64,000 nt of DNA from Atherinomorus stipes (lineage: Eukaryota; Chordata; Actinopteri; Atheriniformes; Atherinidae): positions 1 through 64,000 of the forward strand of contig JALJCO010009083.1 of the NCBI GenBank assembly GCA_023101725.1, in the 5' to 3' direction. A program made the position numbers and the translations under genes. Numbering within the stretch: position 1 is the stretch's first letter; the number at the start of each line of letters is the position of its first letter. This document shows, in pieces, positions 55,121 to 64,000 of this stretch. Below the pieces are notes generated by a model. The model searched no databases. It was not told the origin of the DNA and saw only the letters and a list, made by a program, of their open reading frames with translations.

Positions 55121-55645
55121 GAGTACAGTATTAAGCATAGTTATGTTTATTGCTTTTATTTAAAAGAAATTTTTTCATGGTCATAAGACAAGTGCATGTC
55201 TACTTGAAAGTGGCCTGAATCCGATCCAAAAGTGTCAGATTCAATGCAACTTACGCTGTTCACACGGTTAGAAGCAGATCAGATATGGGTCACATTTGAG
55301 CGAAAAGATCGGATTCAGGTCGCATTTACTTGCAGTGTGAATGTTGCTTCATTTACATTTTAAATATTACAAACAAGGGAATAAAACTGTGTTCACAAAA
55401 GATATTTATGTTGTTCCTTTCTAAACTAATTGAATTATGAATTGAAATGTTTATTTGTTAATGACGTTTTTACAGATAAAAGACAGTTCATAGCATGTGA
55501 TCTGCAGTTTTATATGTTTTAAAAATCCAACATATGTTTAAATCAAATAAATTTATTAGACAATGTAAATCAACTTTCGAGAATTAAAAAATTGGGAAGA
55601 AAGAGGATCACATATTTTTTTTTTTTTTTTTTTTTTTTTTGTCAG
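55000..55645. other. Spacer with (TA)n and poly-T
   Basis: (TA)n at 55085-55115 and poly-T at 55616-55640. Bases 55200-55340 contain a repeated GATCGGATTCAGG / GATCCGA theme. No gene. Confidence 0.5.
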
Positions 55646-55687
55646 TGATGTTTTTATGCAGCTGCTTCATTTTCTTCTGTCACTGTG

Positions 55688-55978
55688 TTTCTTCATCTCC
55701 CCAATCCAGTCCAGAGCTCTCCCTGGTCTCTGTCGTATCCAGTGCATGTAGCATTCTAAGCCCAGATGTGACACATGACATCTTCACTGTCTCTCCAGGT
55801 CTTTTGACCTCAGATCAAGACTGATGCAGTTTGATCTCACTGTAGACTCCTGTAAGGAAAGAATAGTCATCCTGAACCAGAAAAAAAAATGAAGGAAGAA
55901 AGAAATGTTTTTGAAAATGAAGTAGAAACAATGAATAGTAGTAACAAATGATAAATTCCAAATTATCGCTTTTTCCAT
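55688..55978 (-). pseudogene. IGHV: VH24, family B VH pseudogene with internal deletion
   Basis: The V exon (55688-55849) is only about 160 bp: FR1, CDR1 and FR2 are recognisable (VYSEIKLHQS, then TGA, then [27 protein letters not shown]) but the sequence jumps from the start of CDR2 to the heptamer, deleting CDR2, FR3 and Cys104. A TGA also lies in FR1. The leader (about 55930-55978, MEKAIIWNLSFVTTIH) has lost its conserved GTAGG donor. The RSS survives: TGTTTTTAT 55649-55657, 23 bp, CACTGTG 55681-55687. Octamer variant ATGCAAAC at 56094-56101. Confidence 0.87.
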
Positions 55979-56109
55979 TCCAAACACTGAATATCAGCAC
56001 TCTGTGACAGATGTCTTAGAAATGTTTAAAACTGTCTCAGTGTTCTGCACAAACTGTATGAGAGCTGCTGATGGAGTGTTTATAAGAGAAAGAGTTTGCA
56101 TAGACCTCC

Positions 56110-57115
56110 CTCTACAGATTTAAAAGGAGAACATGCAGCACAAATACATACCTGCATATACGACAGAGATCCAAGCAATATACATGTAAAAAGATAAAAC
56201 ACTTTAACACAATTTATGTATTTATTTCTTCCTCTATTGTAATCCATCTGTAGTAACGAATCATTAAAGCCAGAGTTGGTAATCCTGCTCAAAAACACTT
56301 TGTTCTCCTGGGTAAAACGATTCTTCCATTCTGACATTAGTCAATACATCATGTACTCATAAAAAAGAAGGAAAAAGACAGACATCTGTGAGAGCTGCAG
56401 TTCTCTAAAAACTGACAGAATGGCAGGCATTAGTAATTCACAATTTAATGAAAGAACGAATCGATGCCTTTATGTCCTGTCTCTGTCCCTTCCCTCTCTC
56501 TGTTACCCACGTGACCCCGTGTGTGCCACTTACTGTAAACAAATATAGCTAACGGACTGCTAACTGCTGTTGCACCAAAGAAAAAAAAACATAACAAAAC
56601 AACAGATAAGGATTAAGCGTCAGAGGCGATGATGTTTGCAGTGTGGACTTTTTACACTGCAGAAGGAGTTGGAGGTGAGTGAATTAAAGCTTTTCAAAAA
56701 CGTGGTTTGTCAGGTGTTTACTATCAAGTTAACGAGCTATCCACTCGGCTGTTATCGTTAACCTGCTCGTAAAACATCAGCGTACATGTCCCTGTACTCT
56801 GAAGGTGTGGCTTCGAGAGGTGTTTTCTTAAACTGTCGCTTGCCAACCCTAGCTTTGAGATACTGAACTGATTAGCGCATGATGCCACAACGCTATTTAT
56901 ATCGTTATTGTATCTTTTGCAAAAATGCTCTGATTTCAACAGACAGGTTGCTGTTCTTTCATTGTTTTACTGAAAACAATTTCATTGGACTGGGACGCCA
57001 GTTATAATGATAATGAAGTTTTCTGATTCTGATTTTATGTCAAAGTCTCTTCTCTATTTCTTCAATAACTGCATCAAAATATGAACTAAAATTGCTGCTA
57101 TAAAACAACAGCATG
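56110..57115. other. Spacer, VH24 to VH25
   Basis: No gene seen. Bases 56380-56760 are more GC-balanced and may be an interspersed repeat. From about 56945 the DNA matches 62010-62190 (gacaggttgctgt-ctttcattg, ggactgggacgccagttataatgat), the downstream flank of VH28. Confidence 0.5.
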
Positions 57116-57165
57116 AAACTGCTGCAGGATTTTGTGCAGCTGTTCAACCAGCTTCAATCACTGTG

Positions 57166-57472
57166 CTTCTCGAGCACAATAATAAACAGCAGAATCTTCA
57201 GTCTTCAGACTGCTCATCTGCAGGTACAGCTGCTGTTTGCTGTTGTCTCTGGAGATGGTAAAACCGGCCTCGAAATGACTGAGAGTAGTATTGGCTGCCA
57301 CCACCGCTACTGATATAAGCAATCCACTCCAGTCCTTTTCCAGGAGCCTGTCTGATCCAGGCCATGTAGTAGCCACTGATTGAGAATCCAGAACCTGTAC
57401 AGGTCAGTGTGTGGGATTTTCCAGGACTTTTAACAGCTGGTTCAGATTCTGTCAGAGTCTGACCATCACTAC
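57166..57472 (-). pseudogene. IGHV: VH25, family A VH pseudogene (frameshift, leader missing)
   Basis: The V exon begins [21 protein letters not shown]1 [25 protein letters not shown]2 about ISSGGGSQ. One surplus A at about 57259-57263 shifts the frame after SQSFRG. The remainder, in the other frame, is normal to [20 protein letters not shown] 57127-57135, 23 bp, CACTGTG 57159-57165. No MDYRTG-type leader follows upstream; from about 57525 the sequence is a transposon fragment instead. Closely similar to VH28, which shows the intact state. Confidence 0.87.
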
Positions 57473-57519
57473 CTATGAAACCAGTGAGAAAAATACATGT
57501 TTTGAAATAAAATAGTACA

Positions 57520-57895
57520 TGCCGTTCATCCGACATTTCCTGTGCATCCACCTATAGCTAACCATGCGGGTCCTTGCAGCTCCTTCTGGATGGAGTCAAT
57601 AACTTGACCAATGTCCGCATACTGTTCACGTCTTAATCCGTATGCTTTCAGCACCAGAATTAAGCGTCTCTTACAAATTACCACCCTGTGTTTGATTGCA
57701 AGAGATCGCAGGATATCATTATAGTTCATTCCAAGCTTGAAATAATATGAAATCAAGTCTATATTCTCTACTTATACGACTCATGCTATCTCGTTCCCAC
57801 GCATTAATAACTCGTGGCCACGACTTATACTATCTCGTGGCCACGCACTAATAACTCGTGGCCACGAGTTATTAGTGCGTGGCCACGACTTGACA
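57520..57895 (-). mobile_element. Transposon fragment with helix-turn-helix ORF and palindromic end
   Basis: The minus strand 57526-57756 encodes MISYYFKLGMNYNDILRSLA, then RLILVLKAYGLRR and VIDSIQKELQGP. It looks like the N-terminal DNA-binding part of a fish integrase-type transposase (my recollection; not aligned), ending in a frame break. Next to it, 57785-57890 carries repeated CGTGGCCACG palindromes spaced by TTATTAGTGC / ACTAATAAC, likely its terminal inverted sequence. Insertion and deletion here removed the VH25 leader. Confidence 0.55.
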
Positions 57896-58440
57896 TCTTG
57901 CCAACTTTTTTTCTGTCCATGTCATCAGAGGGGCTCCGTAGTTCTTTGAGAAACAGGAAGCCAGTGAGATTTAAGGACTGGAGTTATATCACTTCCTTTG
58001 TCTGAGTGAAGACGTGAGCGTCTGTATTCTGGACTAACTGCAGCTGATGGACTTTTGAGAACATTATGATACTTGTTTATTATGAATGAAGAATGATTAT
58101 CACTGATTTCACTTGTTTGTGCCCCGAGAGGAAACAGATTCCTGAAGAGTTGGATTCCTGATCCTCCCAAAGATTTCAATTCCACACACTGCTTTGTGAA
58201 TTTGGTTTAATACCTGATACATAAATAAATCATCAAAGTTAATCATGTGATGTTTTGCTGTTTTTCGTTAAAATTATTGACATTTCACGTCTTGAATCAT
58301 GTTCTTTTCTAAATATATGAAAAACATGTTTGAAACATCAATATTTAAAACATAAAATTAATATAAATTTACATGAATCAGTTTCACGAGTGTTGTTAAT
58401 CTTCTTGAGAACAAAGGATTACTATGTCATTTGTTGCCAG
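57895..58440. other. Spacer, no VH
   Basis: Bases 57920-58050 resemble an interspersed repeat (GAAACAGGAAGCCAGTGAG, GGACTAACTGCAGCTG). From 58080 the sequence is like that downstream of VH07. No gene. Confidence 0.5.
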
Positions 58441-58482
58441 TGAGGTTTTTGTGCAGCTGCTTAACTGTGTTCAATCACTGTG

Positions 58483-58969
58483 GATCTCGAGCACAATAAT
58501 AAACAGCAGAATCTTCCGTCTTCAGACTGTTCATCTGCAGGTACAGCTGCTGTTTGCTGTTGTCTCTGGAGATGGTAAACCGGCCCTGAACTGACTGAGA
58601 GTAGTATTGGCTGCCAGTATCAGTTGCAACCCACTCCAGTCCTTTTCCAGGAGCCTGTCTGACCCAGGCCATCCAGTAGCTGCTGAATGTGAATCCAGAA
58701 GCTGTACAGGTCAGTTTGTGGGATTCTCCAGGTCTTTTAACAGCTGGTTCAGATTCTGTCAGAGTCTGACCATCAGCCCCTTAAGAAAAAAGAGGAAAAC
58801 ATTTTTTGTGCCATGACAAGAAATTCACTTCAACAGGAAACCAAACGTTCACTAAGAACAAAACAACTTAAAAGTAATGAAGCCATTTTCTTTAACCTGC
58901 AACCTTTAATTAAAACTCTTCACCTGTCCAGCAGATGGTTAGAAGAAGTATCACAGTTCTACAGTCCAT
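58483..58969 (-). CDS. IGHV: VH26, family A VH gene, apparently functional
   Basis: The leader 58924-58969 is [15 protein letters not shown]; the V exon 58483-58779 begins [18 protein letters not shown] and is open throughout, though its first Met is the MAWVRQ in FR2. CDR1 [11 protein letters not shown]2 short, about TDTGSQ, FR3 [18 protein letters not shown] to [11 protein letters not shown] 58444-58482: GGTTTTTGT, 23 bp, CACTGTG. Octamer variant ATGCAAAA at 59031-59038. A SINE has inserted about 50 bp beyond the octamer, upstream of the promoter. Confidence 0.93.
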
Positions 58970-59089
58970 CTTGTTAAACTGCTGCATGTGTCCACTGGTC
59001 TCTGTTCAGTCGGTTAAATAAAGGTTCAAGTTTTGCATAAACTCCTCCTCAGAGAGGAGACACCTGCACTCCTGATAACTGAGACAAAT

Positions 59090-59342
59090 CATTTGGGGGA
59101 GTGGATAGCCCAGTGGTAGCGTCATGGGCTTGGGCACAGAGGACCGGGGTTCGATTCCCCGACACCACTCCTGGGTGAACCACTGTGGACCCCTAAGCAA
59201 GGTCCCTAACCCCCCACCACCGACTGCTCCCCGGGCGCTTTAAGCAGCAGCCCACTGCTCTCTGATACTCACAGTACAGAGATGGGTAAAATGCAGAGCC
59301 CTAATTTCATATCATACAAGTATAACAAAAAAAGAAAAAAAT
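59090..59342 (+). mobile_element. tRNA-derived SINE upstream of VH26
   Basis: The head (59096-59172) folds like a tRNA: acceptor GGAGTGG with CCACTCC, A box TAGCCCAGTGGTAGC and B box GGTTCGATTCC inside a CGGGG/CCCCG T stem. An unrelated body and an A-rich tail (AAAAAAAGAAAAAA) follow. Paralogous sites at about 597-615 and 19403 read gagacaaa(t)... without the insertion, so the empty site is known: gagacaaat / gaggattt. The anticodon arm is not clean and the tail is SINE-like, hence not a tRNA gene. Confidence 0.75.
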
Positions 59343-59344
59343 GA

Positions 59345-59795
59345 GGATTTAATATCCATCACTGAACCAGTCAACATTGTTCATTACTTAGATGCTGCAA
59401 ATATTAATCATTTATAGCTTAAATGAATGTTGTGGTATGTATGATCTGTTATTTAATAAAAGATGAACAAGTAAACAAAATAAAGCACGTTATATTTATA
59501 AGACTGAACAAATCTTCATTGCTTTTTATTTTCCTCTTTTTCTAAAGTCATTTTGAAAGTATATTTTGTTTTTTTTAACTAATCAGTATATTTCATGGTT
59601 TAAATTATGAATTTTAAATGTCTGATTTATTGGTAATGTTTGATCGTGTGTTTAAAATCCGTTGGGTATTATGCATTACAGTAATAAATAGCCAATACAA
59701 TGCTAATTACTATTAATTTATTAGCTATGTATATTTATTTTGCAAATGTTTTTGAAAATAGACAGAAAATAAGATCACACTGATTTTTGTTGTCA
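59345..59795. other. Spacer, no gene seen
   Basis: AT-rich. Bases 59510-59770 resemble 23395-23640 (the DNA downstream of VH10), consistent with family B flanks. Confidence 0.5.
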
Positions 59796-59838
59796 GTGAT
59801 GTTTTTGTGCAGCTGCTTCATTGTCTTCTGTCACTGTG

Positions 59839-60290
59839 TCTCTTCGAGCACAGAAATAAACAGCAGCATCTTCTGCTGTCAGACTCCTGATCTCCAGGTA
59901 CTGAGTGCTGCTGGGAACATCTTCAGTCATCAGGAAACGACTTTGAAAAGAACTTCCGTATCTAGCAGAGTTTGATCCTGCATCCATCTCCCCGATCCAC
60001 TCCAGAGCTCTCCCTGGTCTCTGTCGTATCCAGTGCATGTAGTAGCTGCTCATCGTAAACCCAGATATGACACATGACATCTTCACCGTCTCTCCAGGTC
60101 TTTTGACCTCAGATGAAGACTGGTCCAGTTTGATCTCACTGCAGACTCCTGTAAGGAGAAGAAATGATCCTGAACCAGCAAAAAAATGGAAGGAAGAAAA
60201 AAAATGTTAAAAATAAAGTGAGGCAGAAACAACTGTCCTACCATGAATAATGGTAACAAATAACAAACTCCAAATTATTGATTTTTCCAT
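59839..60290 (-). CDS. IGHV: VH27, family B VH gene, apparently functional
   Basis: The leader 60242-60290 encodes [16 protein letters not shown]; the V exon 59839-60148 begins [19 protein letters not shown]1 [10 protein letters not shown]2 [18 protein letters not shown]2 about [10 protein letters not shown]3 [15 protein letters not shown] to VYFCARR. RSS: TGTTTTTGT 59800-59808, 23 bp, CACTGTG 59832-59838; the nonamer's first base differs from VH08 but matches VH10. Octamer variant ATGCAAAC at 60404-60411 with TATA-like CTTATAAAC. It is the intact counterpart of VH10 and VH24. Confidence 0.93.
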
Positions 60291-60959
60291 TCTAAACACT
60301 GAATGTCAGCACTCTGACAGATGTCTTAGAAATGTTTAAAACTGTCTAAGTGTTCTGCAAAAACTGTATGAGAGCTGCTGATGGAGTGTTTATAAGAGAA
60401 AGAGTTTGCATAGACCTCCCTCTACAGGTTTAAAAGGAGAACATGCAGCACAAATACATACCTGCATGTACAGTACAACAGAGATCCAAGTAATATACAT
60501 GTAAAAAGATCTTTAAAACAATTAATGTATTTATTTGTTTCTCTTTTGTTATTCATCCTGTGGTTCTAGAAGGAGGAAACTAATTCAAGTACTACTTTAT
60601 GAGAATCATTTAAGATACTTAGCTGATTAGCAGATGATGCCACGACCTCACAAGACAGCTGATAGGGAAGATTTTTTTCTTTTTTTTTTTTTTTTTAGGA
60701 ATTATGAACAACAAGCACAGGAAGTGGAGACTGTGTAAATTTCCGAGGAATAAGAAGTATTTTGGAGCGCATGGTCAGATATTTTCAGATATTTTGGTGT
60801 TTTAATGGTTTTTCTGGAAGCATTTCAATGATTTAGAGCTGAAGGTTTATTTCAGGGCGGTACATGAATACAGCTGATCTATGTCAGTAAGATTTAAGTT
60901 CAATTCACAGTTTGATGCTATTCAGTAAAAATCAGTTTGATGAGAAAAAAAATGTCTTT

Positions 60960-61690
60960 CTTGTGAGAACAGAAAGAAACTCACCACAGTGACCTTGTGA
61001 TCTGATCTCTCAGGAAATTCAGGAAAAACTAGTCCATGCATTCATCTTGGGTCGGCTTGACAACTGTAAGTGTCTTTACTGGTCTACCTAAAAAATCAGT
61101 TAAACAGCTGCAGCTCATTCAGAACTCTGCTGCCTGAGTTCTCACTAAGACCAGAAAAGTGGACCACATCAGTCCAGTTCTGAGGTCTTTACACTGGCTG
61201 CCGGTCCATCAGAGAATAGACTTTAAAGTTCTGCAGTTTGTCTATAAAGCTCTGAATGGTTTAGGCCCAAAATCCATCAGTGACCTCTTGACCCTTGACC
61301 CTGAACCTACTAGACCCCTCAGGTCATCTGGATCCGGTCTTTCATCACTTCCCAGAGTCAGAACCAGACCTGGAGAAGCTGCGTTCAGCTTCTTTTATTA
61401 AACCTTTATTTCACCAGGCAAAGACATTAAGAACAAGATTCTTATTTACAATACCGGCCTGGCAGGTGCCATAGGCACCTGTAGGGCAAGTGGGGGAGGG
61501 GAACACAAATAAAAAAATAAATAAAATCAGTAAACATTAAAACAATTTGAGACATCATAAGAGGAGTCAAAATGTAACACTTCTATGCTCCACATGTCTG
61601 GAACAAACTCTCAGAAAGTCTCAGATCATCTGAAACACAGTAGTTTATCTAAATCCAGGTTAAAGACCCACCTGTTCTCAACTGCATTTA
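60960..61690 (+). mobile_element. L2-clade LINE 3' fragment, interrupted
   Basis: The plus strand encodes reverse-transcriptase C-terminal motifs: VDHISPVLRSLHWLPVHQRI, DFKVLQFVYKALNGLGP, EPTRPLRSSGSG. The conserved continuation (a WNKLSESLRS-like stretch, TFKSRLKTHL-like sequence) resumes at about 61590-61680. The preceding part (61020-61150) has stops. About 175 bp of other repeat separates the two parts. Dead element. Confidence 0.8.
61398..61575 (+). repeat. Short repeat inserted in the L2 fragment
   Basis: Begins TAAACCTTTATTTCACCAGG, contains CCGGCCTGGCAGGTGCC and ends in an A-rich stretch. A familiar fish repeat motif. Its presence breaks the LINE frame. Confidence 0.55.
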
Positions 61691-61699
61691 CGTAGATTT

Positions 61700-62190
61700 T
61701 ATTCAATTGTTAAAATCCGCACATTTCTATATTCTCTCTTTTTAATTTTAAATGTTTTTAATTTTGAATCATGCTTCTAATTTTTTTTTCCTTTTGCACC
61801 TCGCTGCAATGCTTATGTTTATTTAAACCACTTTGAGTTGTTATGTACATGAAATGTGCTACACAGATAAACTTGCATTGCCTAATGTCTTTGAAAAAAG
61901 TGAAACTGTTGTTTTCATCTTCGTTGAGAGTGGGATCAGATCTGATAAAGATGCTTCTTTTCATTGTCGTGTGTTGTCTTCATGTTATTTGTATCTTACA
62001 ATGCTCATCAGACAGGTTGCTGTACTTTCATTGATTTACTGAAAACAAATTTGTTGGACTGGGTCGCCAGTTACAATGATGACAGTTTTCTGATTCTGAT
62101 TTTATCTTTAACTCTCTTTACTATTTCTTTAATAACAACATCAAAATATGAGCTAAAATTGCTGCTGAAAACAACGGCATGAAAGTACTA
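61700..62190. other. Spacer downstream of VH28
   Basis: LINE tail grading into the VH28 flank, which matches 56945-57115. Frames on both strands here are chance. Confidence 0.5.
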
Positions 62191-62231
62191 CAGGTTCTTG
62201 TGCAGCTGCTCGACCAGTTTCAGTCACTGTG

Positions 62232-62682
62232 TTTCTCGAGCACAATAATAAACAGCAGAATCTTCCGTCTTCAGACTGTTCATCTGCAGGTACAGCTGCT
62301 GTTTGCTGTTGTCTCTGGAGATGGTAAACCGGCCCTGAACTGACTGAGAGTAGGATTGGCTGCCACCACTGCTACTGATATAAGCAATCCACTCCAGTCC
62401 TTTTCCAGGAGCCTGTCTGACCCAGGCCATGTAGTAGCTGCTGAATGTGAATCCAGAGGCTGTACAGGTCAGTTTGTGGGATTCTCCAGGACTTTTAACA
62501 GCTGGTTCAGATTCTGTCAGAGTCTGACCATCACTACCTATAAAACCAGTAAAAAAAAAAAAAAACATGTCATGAAATATAATGATACATTTATTTGAAG
62601 AAAAAAATCAAGATCCTAGTAATTAATCATCTTCACCTGCCCAGCAGATGGTTAAAAGCAGCAGTCCTGTTCTATAATCCAT
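62232..62682 (-). CDS. IGHV: VH28, family A VH gene, apparently functional
   Basis: The leader 62637-62682 is [15 protein letters not shown] with another ATG just upstream; the V exon 62232-62537 begins [21 protein letters not shown]1 [10 protein letters not shown]2 [17 protein letters not shown]2 about [10 protein letters not shown]3 [18 protein letters not shown] to [20 protein letters not shown] 62193-62201 (one mismatch), 23 bp, CACTGTG 62225-62231. Octamer variant ATGCAAAA at 62757-62764. The leader intron carries a poly-T tract at the acceptor. It is the 5'-most intact VH in the window. Confidence 0.93.
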
Positions 62683-63093
62683 CATGTTAAACTCTGAGAC
62701 CACAGTTCTCTGTTTTCCTCCTGCAGTCACATAAGTAGAAGTCCAATTTATTCAGGTTTTGCATTGACTCCTCCTCACAAGAAGTAATTGTGGGCCTAAC
62801 TTTGGTTTGGCTACTTACTCTACAGGAGGTTGAACTAATGAAAATTAACTGGATGAGAGCCAATCCCCCTGTAAGGTAGACCTGCTTGTTTCAGTTTTTA
62901 TAGTGCTGATATTTTACTGAAATGTCTGTTCTACAGTCAGGATGTTCAATCACATGTTTAAATTTACAAAACTGTTAAAGTGACAGGTTTTAGTAACATC
63001 TGAGAAAAACTGTAAATAAAATATTGTTATAACAAGTTCTGTCAACATCAATGTTGTATTTTTGATTATTCTGTAAACTCTGAGAAGATTTGG

Positions 63094-63190
63094 ACATTTT
63101 TAGTTTTCAGACTGATCATCTGTAGAAACAGCTGCTTCTGCTGTTTTCCACAAAGACAATAAACCTCAGATCAATAATTACTGCTGATAT
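63094..63190 (-). pseudogene. IGHV: VH29, family A FR3 relic
   Basis: On the minus strand the stretch near 63100-63180 resembles family A FR3 (GAGGTTTATTGTC..., a QQKQLFLQM-like run, SLKT) with several changes; no Cys104, RSS, leader or FR1 remains. Weak but recognisable homology. Confidence 0.5.
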
Positions 63191-63199
63191 GATGCTTTT

Positions 63200-63835
63200 C
63201 TAGTCTTGTTGACCTCTCAGATTGCTTTGCACTAGAAGTCACTCTCACCCATTCACACGAACATTTCTACAGCTACACCAGACATTTCACACACATACAT
63301 GTTAAAGACTCTTAAAACACTGAAAGTTTTGCGGCCCATGTAGAGTTCAACATCTTACTCAGATACTTCAACGATGCAAAAACTGTGGAGGTGAGGAGAA
63401 GTATCAAACCAGCAACCCACCGTTACGCAAAAACTAGTTTATTCTGGTTGGTTTTATTTCCTGACTCAAAGCTGCAGCTGCTGATGGGACCATGAGACCT
63501 GCTGGAACATTCTAGATATATGGATCTACATATAGTTACTTTAGATACAACTATACTTGATAAGATGTGCTTATCTTCACCATAGATGAAGCAGTCTTTC
63601 TGAACTGTAACCTTCAGTAACATGTTAAACTGGGACTAGAGTGTGTGTCATTGCCTGAACAGATTAATGGTAGTAAAAGTTGGATGAGAGTTGGTTGAAT
63701 TCACATGACCTCAAACATTTGTTGAATGAGGAGCTAAAGTTTACTGTAATGAACAGTCCATCTACATTTGTTAATCTTAAACTTATATTTAGAACAGTTA
63801 ATATTATGATTGAAGAACAATATTATTTGTAGTTC
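63200..63835. other. Spacer, no gene seen
   Basis: AT-rich single-copy-looking DNA; bases 63225-63310 (cattcacacgaacatttctacagc) look like a common fish interspersed motif. Confidence 0.4.
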
Positions 63836-63839
63836 AGTC

Positions 63840-64000
63840 AGAAACTACCAATGCAGGATGACAGGAGTCTAATGCAGCAGCTATATGTGAGTTACACCCT
63901 GGACAGATCACCAGATGACTCAGGGCTACACAGACACACAAACAACCACTCATGCTCACTATAGAGAGTTTAGAGACCAAATGAAATAACATGCATGTGT
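63840..64000 (+). repeat. Dispersed repeat R2, second copy (cut by the window)
   Basis: Matches 27608-27745 (gacaggagtctaatgcagcag, gagttacaccctggacag, cactcatgctcact) and continues to ataacatgcatgtgt, which corresponds to sequence at 29165 after the inserted element. It serves as the empty-site reference for 27746-29159. Confidence 0.65.

Noticed and set aside
59096..59172. Possible tRNA gene
   Set aside because: Acceptor and T stems pair, but the anticodon arm is irregular and the sequence continues into a SINE body with an A-rich tail; paralogous empty sites show that it is an insertion.
1..64000. IGHD, IGHJ or heavy-chain constant exons
   Set aside because: I looked for WGxGT motifs, paired 12-RSS around short D-like segments and CH Ig domains. 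None could be supported; the only J motifs are the FGSGTK pair at 40.5-40.75 kb.
1..64000. A TCR-type V gene to serve the TCR-like J
   Set aside because: All V elements seen belong to VH families A-E. The interval 40.8-45.9 kb, where one might be expected, holds repeats only.
1..64000. CRISPR arrays, operons, bacterial-type promoters
   Set aside because: The sequence is vertebrate genomic DNA with split genes and no spaced identical repeats.

Overview
This window is part of a teleost (probably percomorph) immunoglobulin heavy-chain variable-gene array. It is AT-rich and full of fish-type transposons, L2 LINE fragments and (TA)n tracts. I count 29 VH elements, all on the minus strand, so the 5' end of the array is at high coordinates. 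Reading codons, leaders, splice sites and recombination signals (RSS) by eye, 17 look intact or nearly so, one is open but has lost its splice acceptor, eight are pseudogenes and three are FR3-sized relics. No D, JH or heavy-chain constant exon is visible. I label the elements VH01-VH29 in coordinate order; these are local names. Species cannot be named from this.

The VH elements fall into five framework families. A (GQTLTES...[11 protein letters not shown]): VH01, 07, 11, 12, 14, 16, 25, 26, 28, 29. B (SEIKLDQ...[15 protein letters not shown]): VH02, 08, 10, 15, 17, 18, 24, 27. C (YSIDLIQPDS...NKFSYSRDTSAG): VH03, 05, 09, 19, 21, 23. D ([10 protein letters not shown]...TYAEISD): VH04, 06, 20, 22. 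E: VH13 alone. A typical gene has a 37-52 bp leader exon, a short intron, a phase-1 splice, a V exon and an RSS whose nonamer and heptamer are 22-23 bp apart. Families differ consistently in leader, promoter octamer and nonamer.

The most interesting region is 37.6-40.8 kb. In the same orientation as the VH genes lies a cassette that is not heavy-chain: a J segment with an FGSGTK motif and a perfect-spacing 12-RSS, a damaged second J, a C1-type Ig constant exon whose splice phase matches the J, and a short exon coding for a transmembrane segment with a central lysine (YTVLTVKSLVY). It looks like a T-cell-receptor gamma-type J-C unit lying inside the VH array, with no V of its own in view. By the 12/23 rule its J could join the 23-RSS VH genes upstream (45.9 kb and beyond). 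Whether that happens is inference.

On each side of the cassette the VH order is similar: B-C-D-C-D-...-C-B-A at 1.2-27.4 kb and B-C-D-C-D-C-B-A at 45.9-57.5 kb. The spacers are also alike, and VH09 and VH23 share an unusual swapped leader. This points to a large segmental duplication. The left copy was lengthened by transposons: a hAT-like element at 6.1-8.9 kb, a piggyBac remnant at 13.1-14.4 kb and others. A solo LTR (54.2-55.0 kb), a tRNA-derived SINE (59.1-59.3 kb), L2 LINE pieces (30.4 and 61.0 kb) and A-rich low-complexity DNA (42.2-43.6 kb) fill much of the rest.
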